From NCBI RefSeq assembly GCF_021491355.1, contig NZ_JAKENF010000004.1, positions 62,001 through 126,000 of the forward strand: DNA of 64,000 nucleotides, in the 5' to 3' direction. Of the stretch, positions 42,146-49,153 are shown in pieces. Both the position numbers and the translations under genes were made by a program. Under the pieces are notes generated by a model. The model was not told the DNA's origin. It searched no databases and saw only the letters and a list, made by a program, of their open reading frames with translations. Origin of the DNA: Alitabrizicola rongguiensis (GTDB lineage Bacteria > Pseudomonadota > Alphaproteobacteria > Rhodobacterales > Rhodobacteraceae). How positions within the stretch are numbered: the stretch's first letter is position 1; the number at the start of each line of letters is the position of its first letter.

Positions 42146-42462
42146 CCGAGCAAGAGCGTCGCGATCGGGTCGTCCCGTGGCCAGTCCTGCTGGTGAAGCC
42201 GTTCCGACTGCATCACGATCCAGCGCGAGATGGCGTTCACCGCCATGGCCTCGAGGTCGGCGAGGGTAAGGCTTGCGATGGGGTGGTGCAGTCTTCCTCG
42301 GGCCTCGAGCCATGTTCCGATCTCCAGCGCGGCGGCGCGCGTCACATGCGCCTGCCATTCGTCGGGGGTCATGGGCCGGTCGCCCGGCCCAGCCCCATCG
42401 GGCTCGGCGGTGGTGGATCGCACCGACCCACCCGACCGCCGCTTCCGCCGCTCCTCAGCCAT
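42142..42462 (-). CDS. Small phage protein, uncharacterised
   Basis: A 106-residue protein: basic N-terminus (MAEERRKRRSGGS), then a helical part with MTPDEWQAHVTRAAALEIG and LADLEAMAVNAISRWIV. The larger frame continuing upstream is antisense-like and rejected. Overlaps the SSB-like gene by eight bases. No family recognised. Confidence 0.45.
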   Translation of the reverse strand: MAEERRKRRSGGSVRSTTAEPDGAGPGDRPMTPDEWQAHVTRAAALEIGTWLEARGRLHHPIASLTLADLEAMAVNAISRWIVMQSERLHQQDWPRDDPIATLLLG

Positions 42463-43240
42463 TGAGCCACGCGGGCATGGCGGGGGTGCCCGGCGCGGCA
42501 GGTGCCGGGGCCTGCGGCGTGGGCGGAGCGGCCGGGGCGTTCTGCGACCCCCAGGCGGGCGCCGGTGCCGCTGCGGGCTGCGGTGTCGCGCCCCAGTTCG
42601 GCGCCGCAAGCGACGGTTGCGCCGCGCCCCAGGCCGGTGCCGGGGCCTGCCAGCCCGGCGCCGCGACGCTCGCGGCCTTGCGCGGCGGGGCGTTGACCGG
42701 ATCGGGCGGGACGGTTTCGCCGCGCATGATGGCGGCATGGTGCAGCTCGTCGGGCAGAACGACGTTGGCGATGCGGTTCTGGTCGCGGTACTGCGGGTTG
42801 GAGGCGGGCTCCACCATGATGCGGGCGGCGAAGACGATGCCCTCCAGATGCCGCAGACCGGGTAGAACCCGCTTGGCCTTGGCGGCGGGGCTTTCGTCCC
42901 TGGGATCAAGGCCAAGGGCGCTGTCCACGATGGCGCGAAAGGTGGATTTCGAAATCTTCCAGCCGATGGACTGGCCTTTCTCGTCCAGCTTGCCGCCCGC
43001 CACGGTGAAGCTCTGCCAGAACTTGCGGCGGGCATGGGGGCCGTCGACGACTGTGAACTCGCAGTCGAGCATGCGGGCGTCGCTGGACTGCGAAGCCTTC
43101 AGAAGCCCCGCATCCGCCGGGGTCGCGCCGTTCACGCCACCGGGGCGAATGGTCAGCCGCACCTTGGCGAAGGTGCCGTCGGGGATCAGTTCGCCAATGG
43201 GGGCCATCTGCGGCTGGGCGTCGTTCAGATCGTAGCTCAT
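42455..43240 (-). CDS. SSB-like single-stranded DNA binding protein
   Basis: A 261-residue protein beginning MSYDLNDAQPQMAPIGELIP. Residues 1-165 are beta-rich, with LIPDGTFAKVRLTIRPGG and ARRKFWQSFTVAGG segments as in DUF669-type phage SSB proteins. The C-terminal 95 residues are Pro/Ala-rich with repeated PAW-G motifs and end PAMPAWLNG, with no acidic tip typical of bacterial SSB. The repeats may be a flexible partner-binding tail. It lies with Sak4 and the nuclease in a recombination module. Confidence 0.6.
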   Translation of the reverse strand: MSYDLNDAQPQMAPIGELIPDGTFAKVRLTIRPGGVNGATPADAGLLKASQSSDARMLDCEFTVVDGPHARRKFWQSFTVAGGKLDEKGQSIGWKISKSTFRAIVDSALGLDPRDESPAAKAKRVLPGLRHLEGIVFAARIMVEPASNPQYRDQNRIANVVLPDELHHAAIMRGETVPPDPVNAPPRKAASVAAPGWQAPAPAWGAAQPSLAAPNWGATPQPAAAPAPAWGSQNAPAAPPTPQAPAPAAPGTPAMPAWLNG

Positions 43241-43261
43241 GGGATCATGTCCTTTCAGGGA

Positions 43262-44119
43262 TCAGGAGGCGAAAGCGGATTGGTGGGGGGCGCGGCCGTC
43301 GATCCGGGCGAGCAGCGCGCCGAGATCGGGCGGTTCGGTCAGGTCTAGGCGGCCAGACCGGTCCTTGGCGGGAAGGCCCCACGGGTTGCCCGACTTGCAG
43401 ACAAGGCGACGGTCGGTGGCGGTCTCGTCCAGCACCCAGCCACCCTCGGCATCGCGGGCGAAGAGGTGCATCGAGACGACCTGGTCCACGATGCCCGGCA
43501 ACTCACGCCCGGCCTTGCTGCCTTCCATCTGCGGTTGCCAGGTGACGGTGCCGAAGTCGTCGGTCACCTTTTCCAGCACGCCGACGAAGATCACGGTCTT
43601 GCCGCGCGCATGCTGGAGGTGCTTGAGCGCCTGGATCACCTCTCGCCCCAGAAGCCCGTAGGCGCCCCGGACATCCGGCTTGCCGGTCCGGTCCGAGAAG
43701 GCCTCGGGCTGCTGGCGGGCATAGGCCATCGCCTGCCGCGTCAGATCGGTGATCGAGTCGACGAAGACGATGCGACGCTCGGCAAGGAAGGCCTCGATGC
43801 CGCTGTCGCGGTGGTGGGCCTGCAGCCACGCATGCCGTTCGGTCCCGTACCAGGACTGCGGATGCTGCGCGGGGTCCGGCCCGCCGATCAGCACGGCAAG
43901 ATCGCGGAAGTCGGTGAAGCTGCGCACCGGGATCGACGCGCCGCGCCAGTCCTGCACCGATTTCATCCCGGCTTCGAGGTCGAGGCAGACGGTTTCCTCG
44001 GCAGGCAGTGACTTCAGAAGCGTGGTCTTGCCCACGCCCGGTGGGCCGAAGATGGCGAGCGAGGTCTTGTTCTCGGCGGCCGAGAGGCGTTCGTCGGCGG
44101 TGATGATGCGGAAGGCCAT
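43262..44119 (-). CDS. Sak4-like RecA-fold recombinase
   Basis: A 285-residue P-loop protein: LAIFGPPGVGKTTLLKSLP (Walker A), RRIVFVDSITDLTRQAM (Walker B), and a GKTVIFVGVLEKVTDDFGT strand. This RecA-core type of about 250-290 residues is the Sak4 single-strand annealing recombinase family of phages. The start at 44119 lies 100 bases after the previous gene, across a GC-rich hairpin. It works with the SSB-like protein and nuclease. Confidence 0.7.
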   Translation of the reverse strand: MAFRIITADERLSAAENKTSLAIFGPPGVGKTTLLKSLPAEETVCLDLEAGMKSVQDWRGASIPVRSFTDFRDLAVLIGGPDPAQHPQSWYGTERHAWLQAHHRDSGIEAFLAERRIVFVDSITDLTRQAMAYARQQPEAFSDRTGKPDVRGAYGLLGREVIQALKHLQHARGKTVIFVGVLEKVTDDFGTVTWQPQMEGSKAGRELPGIVDQVVSMHLFARDAEGGWVLDETATDRRLVCKSGNPWGLPAKDRSGRLDLTEPPDLGALLARIDGRAPHQSAFAS

Positions 44120-44143
44120 TGGGTTCTCCGAAGGATTGAAAGG

Positions 44144-44218
44144 GCGCGGCGGCGGGGGTGACCGGGTGCCGAAGGGGAACCTGCCCGGCGTTGCCGCTCG
44201 GGCGTCCCGCCGCCGCGC
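44144..44218. repeat. GC-rich 13-base inverted repeat upstream of recombinase gene
   Basis: GCGCGGCGGCGGG (44144-44156) is exactly complementary to CCCGCCGCCGCGC (44206-44218), closing a 49-base loop. It fills the only 100-base gap in an otherwise overlapping operon. It could be a structured leader or processing site, and may reduce translation of the recombinase. Confidence 0.5.
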
Positions 44219-44219
44219 G

Positions 44220-44738
44220 TCACCGGTCTCGGGTCTCGAGCCGGAACACGGGTTTGCCGGTGGTCTCGGACCGGGCGGCGGCGAAGCCTTCCCGCATGGC
44301 GTCGGGCCAGGCCCCGAAACGGCGTTCCGGCACGCGGTAGGCGATCTCGAGATACTGGGTCGGATCGTCGCCCGCCTCGCGGATCCGGGTCGCCATCGCG
44401 GCCAGCCGGTCCTGATCCCATGTGACTTTCTTCGGCAGGTCGGCAATCACCACCACGCCCGCATCCTCGATCCGAACGGTGCCCGAGGCCTTGCCCTGCG
44501 CAGACCGCTCGGCCTCAGTCGCCGCGCCATAGCGCTGCGCCAGTGCCGCCTCGAAACGGTCCTTCAGCCGCTTCACCCGGGCTGTCTCTGCCGCTGCTGC
44601 TTCCTGCATCTCAAAAAGCAGGTCGGGCGGCATGTCGGCGATCTCGCCGATGGACAGCCGGTCGAGGTCATCGAACGTCGGCATGTTGTCGGCCCGCCCC
44701 TCGGTCGGCGCATCGGTGGTGGGGAACGGCACGGCCAT
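44220..44738 (-). CDS. Phage protein, uncharacterised
   Basis: A 172-residue protein, acidic N-terminus (FDDLDRLSIGEIADMPPDLL), a helical EAAAAETARVKRLKDRFEA segment, and a C-terminal strand region (VRIEDAGVVVIADLPKKV). No family recognised. It starts one base before the stop of the next gene (TGATG). It lies in the same operon as the recombinase. Confidence 0.45.
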   Translation of the reverse strand: MAVPFPTTDAPTEGRADNMPTFDDLDRLSIGEIADMPPDLLFEMQEAAAAETARVKRLKDRFEAALAQRYGAATEAERSAQGKASGTVRIEDAGVVVIADLPKKVTWDQDRLAAMATRIREAGDDPTQYLEIAYRVPERRFGAWPDAMREGFAAARSETTGKPVFRLETRDR

Positions 44739-45130
44739 CAGCGCCCCTCCCGCTTCAGGGCCGCGTCAACGGCGCGGTCCGTGCCGAGAGCCCCGGCCTC
44801 GCGGGCGAGGCGGTGGAGCCGTTCGAGCGCCGAGGAGCGGCGGATCGCGGCCGACACGTCGGCATTCGCCGCTACGACGGCGAAGGCGATGTCGTCGATG
44901 GTTGCCAACTCGATCAGCAGCGGTTCGGTCTCGTTCCCCTCGCGCCAGGGCGCGGGGATCGCATCCGGCAGGTCGTCGAGGCTGTGAAAGGAACGGCGGA
45001 GCCGCGTCATCAGGTTCGGCAGCCGCGCGGGCTGCGGCTCCGTTGTCACTGTCTCGGCCGGTTTACCGGCGATGGCGAAGTAGAGGGACGGCGGGAGCCA
45101 ATCCCCGATCCAGGCAAGCATGGCGCGCAT
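44738..45130 (-). CDS. Phage protein, uncharacterised
   Basis: A 130-residue protein beginning MRAMLAWIGDWLPPSLYFAI, with a hydrophobic N-terminal stretch, then a helical LMTRLRRSFHSLDDLPDAI and ADVSAAIRRSSALERLHRL. It shares one-base TGATG overlaps with both neighbours. Function unknown. Confidence 0.4.
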   Translation of the reverse strand: MRAMLAWIGDWLPPSLYFAIAGKPAETVTTEPQPARLPNLMTRLRRSFHSLDDLPDAIPAPWREGNETEPLLIELATIDDIAFAVVAANADVSAAIRRSSALERLHRLAREAGALGTDRAVDAALKREGR

Positions 45131-45486
45131 CAGGCGGCCTCCTCTGTCGCGATGAGTTGGGAAAGCGGGATCGGCGCATGGCGCGGTTTGGTCCGCGCGA
45201 TGGCCAGATAGGCGAAGCGGTCGGGGCCGACCCGGACCTGCACCAGATGCACCAGCGAAGCCTCGAAGGCGCGGTGAGCAGCACTGGCCAGTGCCCCCAG
45301 CCTACGGCGATCCGGTTCCGGAAGGGTCGAGATCACCGCCGTGGCATCGATGCCGAGGAACCCGCGATGATACTCGAGGCGGTCGCCCGGCATGGCCTGA
45401 CCGATCCAGGCGCAGAACTCGATGTCGGTGAGCGGCCGGGGCCTGGCCGGGATGAAGGCGGTGGGGTGCATGACGAACATCTCCAT
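45130..45486 (-). CDS. Phage protein, uncharacterised
   Basis: A 118-residue protein with FCAWIGQAMPGDRLEYHRGF and a strand-rich LVHLVQVRVGPDRFAYLAI stretch. No family recognised. One-base overlap with the next gene. Likely part of the early operon under the sigma-like gene. Confidence 0.4.
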   Translation of the reverse strand: MEMFVMHPTAFIPARPRPLTDIEFCAWIGQAMPGDRLEYHRGFLGIDATAVISTLPEPDRRRLGALASAAHRAFEASLVHLVQVRVGPDRFAYLAIARTKPRHAPIPLSQLIATEEAA

Positions 45487-45499
45487 GTCGGTCCTCTAC

Positions 45500-46093
45500 T
45501 CACGCCGCCTTGGAACCGTCCCACTCCGCCCCGAGCCCGCGCATCGCGAGGTCGAGCCGCAGGCGGGCGATGTGGCGGTAGAGGGCGGAACGGGAGATGC
45601 CGGTGCGGCTGACGATCTCGGGAACGGCACAGGTGCCAAGTGCTGCGCAGAGGCCACGCATGTCGTCCGGCAGATCGCCCAGCGCCCGGGCGAGATCGTG
45701 ATGGGTCTCGGCATCATCCACGGCGGAGCGGTCCTGACCATGCCAGGCGGCCAGACCGTCCGCCTCCGCCAGCATGCAACCCAGCGGCTCGGTGCCGCCT
45801 GAAACGGGTGCATTCAGTGACAAAACCGTGCCACCCTGCGCGCGGCGCTGACGGTGATGGCGGATGGCGATGCGCGATGACTGGTTGCGCAGGACGATGT
45901 TGGCGAAGGCGCCGATGCTGCCACGGCGGGCGTCAAAACCCGGCAACCGGCAGATCAGGTCGACCAGCAGGTCCTGGCGGAGATCTTCGAGATCGGCGGC
46001 GGGCAGCACCAGCTTGCGATGCAGGCGGCGCGCGGCAAAGGTCGCTTCTTCGATCAGTGCGGCAAGGTCGTCGGGGGAAATCGGCGGAAACAT
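45500..46093 (-). CDS. Sigma-70-family-like factor (ECF type)
   Basis: A 197-residue protein. Region 2-like DLEDLRQDLLVDLICRLPGF then RRGSIGAFANIVLRNQSSRI, followed by a linker and a region 4-like helix-turn-helix EIVSRTGISRSALYRHIARL. Size fits an ECF sigma factor. It could direct transcription of phage late genes, since no other late activator is obvious. An inverted repeat lies directly upstream and may control it. No anti-sigma factor is adjacent. Confidence 0.65.
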   Translation of the reverse strand: MFPPISPDDLAALIEEATFAARRLHRKLVLPAADLEDLRQDLLVDLICRLPGFDARRGSIGAFANIVLRNQSSRIAIRHHRQRRAQGGTVLSLNAPVSGGTEPLGCMLAEADGLAAWHGQDRSAVDDAETHHDLARALGDLPDDMRGLCAALGTCAVPEIVSRTGISRSALYRHIARLRLDLAMRGLGAEWDGSKAA

Positions 46094-46104
46094 TCGGGAG
46101 CACC

Positions 46105-46129
46105 TCGGAACATGTTGCTGTTGTTCCGA
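46105..46129. promoter_or_regulatory. Inverted repeat upstream of sigma-like gene
   Basis: TCGGAACA and TGTTCCGA flank a nine-base centre (46113-46121), twelve bases upstream of the sigma gene's start codon. This is an eight-base perfect inverted repeat and a good operator candidate. It does not have the GTTC-N7-GTTC spacing of a LexA box. Confidence 0.45.
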
Positions 46130-46201
46130 ATGTGCCGCTCAGACCGCTGCTGCCGGTGTGATTGCCGTGTGTTTGTTATGTGCGGATTGTGTGTGACGGC
46201 C

Positions 46202-47131
46202 TCAGGGCTCGATGACCACTTCGGCAGGGTCGAGGCCGAGCCGATAGCCGCGCGCATGCACCGTCGCGACCAACGCCTTTGCTTGGTCGCTGGTCAGCCC
46301 ACAACTGACCAACGCCTTCCGAAGGTCCCGAATGATCTGGTTGGGCGGCCGGCCGGTCTGCGTCTCGATCTCCTGATTCTTCAGGACAGGATCACGCTTG
46401 GCGGATTGCTCGATCAGCAGACGAAACAGCGCGAACATCTGTGTCGGCAGGTCGAGCCGACGCCCGTCGAGAGTGACCGATTGCGCCGAAAGCTTCACGA
46501 CAAGGCGCGGCACTGAAGATGGCGGATTGAGGACGAGGCGTTCCGTGCCAACTGTTCCCGCCTTGAAAACCGCCGCGATCTCTTGGGGCTCGATCCCAAC
46601 CTCCCGCAATCTGACAGCGATTGCCGCGGAAAGGTCGTGGACGATTGCCAAGATCGGCTTCGGCCCCACGGCCGCCCTGATCGCCATCACAGCGCCCGGC
46701 GCAACCAGATCTTCAGCATCGAATGACAGGACCACGGCATGCCCGGATGGGGTCTCCCCCAACAGCCAGACGCCGTCAGCAATGCAGGCAACTGCGCCGC
46801 CCAGATTCCCGCTGGCAGCAATCCGGGCCACAAGCCGGTCAGCGTCGACCGAAAAGCGGCTCAGATCGTCCTTCTGAAGGATCACGTCTTCGGCCGGATC
46901 GTGCGGGCAGCAAGCGCGGAACGCGTCGTCCAACTGTTCGAGGGGGCGAGCATCAAGCCCGCAGTCGCACTCGGCGCAGACCGACCAGGTATCTACCTTC
47001 CGCTCTTCGATCAGCACCTGCGCCCGCAAAAGGCGCTCGACTTCGCTTGCGGGAAAGCGGCCCAACGCCCGGCCCGAGATCGAGACCCGGGCGCCGCCCT
47101 CACTCAGCCGCGTCCACAACCATGCCAGCAT
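46202..47131 (-). CDS. Uncharacterised protein with C-terminal winged helix
   Basis: A 309-residue protein. Near residue 50-75 is a Cys-rich part (SVCAECDCGL and RACCPHDP) that may bind a metal; the middle is alpha/beta; the C-terminal 90 residues read LVVKLSAQSVTLDGRRLDLP then PTQMFALFRLLIEQSAK, NQIIRDLRKALVS and ATVHARGYRLGL, the OmpR-type winged helix pattern. Start at 47131 follows AAGGA and overlaps the previous gene by 32 bases. Forms a unit with the gene upstream. Function unknown. Confidence 0.5.
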   Translation of the reverse strand: MLAWLWTRLSEGGARVSISGRALGRFPASEVERLLRAQVLIEERKVDTWSVCAECDCGLDARPLEQLDDAFRACCPHDPAEDVILQKDDLSRFSVDADRLVARIAASGNLGGAVACIADGVWLLGETPSGHAVVLSFDAEDLVAPGAVMAIRAAVGPKPILAIVHDLSAAIAVRLREVGIEPQEIAAVFKAGTVGTERLVLNPPSSVPRLVVKLSAQSVTLDGRRLDLPTQMFALFRLLIEQSAKRDPVLKNQEIETQTGRPPNQIIRDLRKALVSCGLTSDQAKALVATVHARGYRLGLDPAEVVIEP

Positions 47132-48338
47132 CGCGGTCCTTCTCGAGCCCATTGCGCTGCACCAGCGTGTGGATCGCCTTTTCAAACCGCGTCCGGCGGA
47201 AGGCGAGCGTGCCCGGCGGCTTCAGCCGCACCGTGACCTGTGCAGGTCGCTTTGCGCCTGTTTCGAAGGCGACCCGGAAGGTGATCTCTCCCAACCTCCA
47301 GCCCCGACCGAACCGCACCTCGCTGCCCCGGAAATGCGTCAGCGCGCCGCCGGATGCGTCCTTCGACTCCCAGCTGCGCACATGCCGCCAGCGCTGATCC
47401 TCTTCATCCCGCTCGAAGAGGTCAGCAGCGGCAGCCACGATCCGGACCTCCTTGATGGTCGCATCATATCGATGCTGGAACGCGAAATCGGGCCCGGCAT
47501 CGCTGATCGGATCGAGCGTGTAGAGATCGCGCGCGTCACGCCCCGAGAAGAAGCCCGGCCGCCTCAAGATATGCCGGGCGAAAAGCTCGGCGATCTCGCC
47601 TTGCTGCGCCTTGACTACGCCGCCAACGAACAGGCGTCCTTCCATCGGGGAGTAGCGCAGCACCGCATACTTCACCGCGCGAAGAGTGATGATCTCTTCC
47701 CGATCGCCGGTGACCACCGGCGTTGTGGTGACTTGCGCCCCATGGCTGATCACCAGGTTGATTTCGCCGTCTTCTTCATAAGGCCCAAGGCGGCAATATT
47801 GACCCTGCAGGTCCTGGGAAAACAGATTGATCACCGCGGCCTTGAAAGCCTCGGTCATTTCTTCGGTCAGGTCCGCACCCACGTCTCGCTCTGGGCCGCG
47901 GAACTCTGCAGGCGATGTCGGTGCCCGAAGGGCGTGGAAGTCGGCTGCTGCCTCGAAAACGCGGTGATGCAGCAGATAGGTGTGCAGCGCGACGTGTTTG
48001 GGATCGTGCCGGACGGGCGCGGCATTGGCGTCATCGGAGTCGGGATCCGTATAAAGAACGACACCGCGGCGACGGGCCTCGCTCAAGATAAGCTGCATGC
48101 CCTCGCCTGTACCAAGCTCGGCGACGCGATGCAGATCGGCGACCATTCCAGCATTCCAACCTGTAATGGTGCCTTTGAAATACGCGATCAAAGCTTCGCG
48201 AATGGTCGCTGCATCGCCTTCGAACGACAAAGGGAGCCCATCTTCGCCAAAGTGCCGAACGAATAATGTCCGCATGAGTGCAGGATCGACGGTCTTGAGG
48301 AACTTCGCATTTACAAACTTCTTGAGATCGGAACCCAC
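47100..48338 (-). CDS. Uncharacterised protein behind LexA box
   Basis: A 412-residue protein of unknown family. It starts with GTG (48338) after GAGGTG; an earlier TTG is possible. The N-terminal 130 residues are alpha-helical (MVADLHRVAELGTGEGMQLIL), then a segment with TEEMTEAFKAAVINLFSQDL, and a strand-rich C-terminal half (TIKEVRIVAAAADLFERDEE, WRLGEITFRVAFETG). It is followed, with overlap, by the winged-helix protein. A LexA box is 27 bases upstream of the GTG, so DNA damage should induce both genes. Confidence 0.5.
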   Translation of the reverse strand: MGSDLKKFVNAKFLKTVDPALMRTLFVRHFGEDGLPLSFEGDAATIREALIAYFKGTITGWNAGMVADLHRVAELGTGEGMQLILSEARRRGVVLYTDPDSDDANAAPVRHDPKHVALHTYLLHHRVFEAAADFHALRAPTSPAEFRGPERDVGADLTEEMTEAFKAAVINLFSQDLQGQYCRLGPYEEDGEINLVISHGAQVTTTPVVTGDREEIITLRAVKYAVLRYSPMEGRLFVGGVVKAQQGEIAELFARHILRRPGFFSGRDARDLYTLDPISDAGPDFAFQHRYDATIKEVRIVAAAADLFERDEEDQRWRHVRSWESKDASGGALTHFRGSEVRFGRGWRLGEITFRVAFETGAKRPAQVTVRLKPPGTLAFRRTRFEKAIHTLVQRNGLEKDRDAGMVVDAAE

Positions 48339-48364
48339 GGGAACACCTCGCAAACGGCCGCTTT

Positions 48365-48379
48365 GTTCTGATTATGTTC
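48365..48379. promoter_or_regulatory. LexA (SOS) box, GTTC-N7-GTTC
   Basis: GTTC-TGATTAT-GTTC matches exactly the alphaproteobacterial LexA recognition sequence GTTC-N7-GTTC. It lies upstream of the two-gene unit on the minus strand, within a typical promoter distance. This would put the unit in the SOS regulon. Confidence 0.7.
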
Positions 48380-48497
48380 TAAACCATGGATCAACCATGA
48401 GTCGAGTCCAGCGGCGCATACAGTACACACATACACGCTGGGACGTATTGACGGGGGCGTGAGTAGAGGCAGGGCAAGCCAACCTGGACTTGCCAGC

Positions 48498-48701
48498 ATG
48501 AAACGCCCCAATCCCCTGCCGCCCGACCAGATGACCGCTGCCGAGCGTCGCACCGAGTTGTGCACCTTGCTCGCTCTCGGGCTGGTCAGGCTCATGCAGC
48601 GCGAGCGGGGCGAACCTTCTGACGAAACTGGAGAAATTCGCCTACACTATCGGGCCGACCGATGCCGTCATGCAACCCCGAACCCAACGGAGACCGCATG
48701 A
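48498..48701 (+). CDS. Small helical protein of the DUF2924-recombinase module
   Basis: A 67-residue protein, MKRPNPLPPDQMTAAERRTE then LCTLLALGLVRLMQRERGE, a helix of the type seen in front of DUF2924 genes in alphaproteobacterial elements, ending with the RADRCRHATPNPTETA tail. ATGA overlap with DUF2924. Function unknown. Confidence 0.6.
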   Translation: MKRPNPLPPDQMTAAERRTELCTLLALGLVRLMQRERGEPSDETGEIRLHYRADRCRHATPNPTETA

Positions 48702-49153
48702 CGACACACGACCCCATCCCCGCGCGCCTGGCCGCGCTGAAGACAACGCCGACGCCCGACCTGAAGAAGCAGTGGCGCGACCTGTTCGACAGTGAGCCGC
48801 CGCCCTTCAACCGGCGCTACCTCGAGTCCCGCCTTGCCTACCGCATCCAGGAACTCGCCTATGGCGGGCTGAAACCCGAGACCGTCCGGCGGCTGGAACG
48901 GCTGGGCGAGGAACTGGACGGCGGCGACAAGAAGAAGCGCGGCATCCGCCTCGACCGTGATCGCCCCATCACGGGCACGCGGCTTCTGCGCGAATGGCAG
49001 GGCGTCGAATACGTCGTGACTATCACCGCCGACGGTTTCGAATGGCAGGGACGCCCCTACAAATCGCTGTCTGCCATCGCACGCGCCATCACCGGCACGC
49101 GGTGGAACGGCTGGGTGTTCTTCGGCCTCAAGAACCACAGGGGGCGGACATGA
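48698..49153 (+). CDS. DUF2924-family protein
   Basis: A 151-residue DUF2924 protein: LKTTPTPDLKKQWRDLFDSE, RRYLESRLAYRIQELAYGG, GTRLLREWQGVEYVVTITAD and KSLSAIARAITGTRWNG. This family almost always precedes a serine recombinase in Alphaproteobacteria and probably assists it. ATGA overlap with the recombinase. Confidence 0.85.
   Translation: MTTHDPIPARLAALKTTPTPDLKKQWRDLFDSEPPPFNRRYLESRLAYRIQELAYGGLKPETVRRLERLGEELDGGDKKKRGIRLDRDRPITGTRLLREWQGVEYVVTITADGFEWQGRPYKSLSAIARAITGTRWNGWVFFGLKNHRGRT

Noticed and set aside
42142-43035. 297-residue version of the small phage gene
   Set aside because: The first two thirds are out of frame inside the SSB-like gene; the supported start is 42462.
46105-46129. 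Second LexA box before the sigma-like gene
   Set aside because: The halves are inverted GGAACA/TGTTCC, not the direct GTTC-N7-GTTC arrangement.
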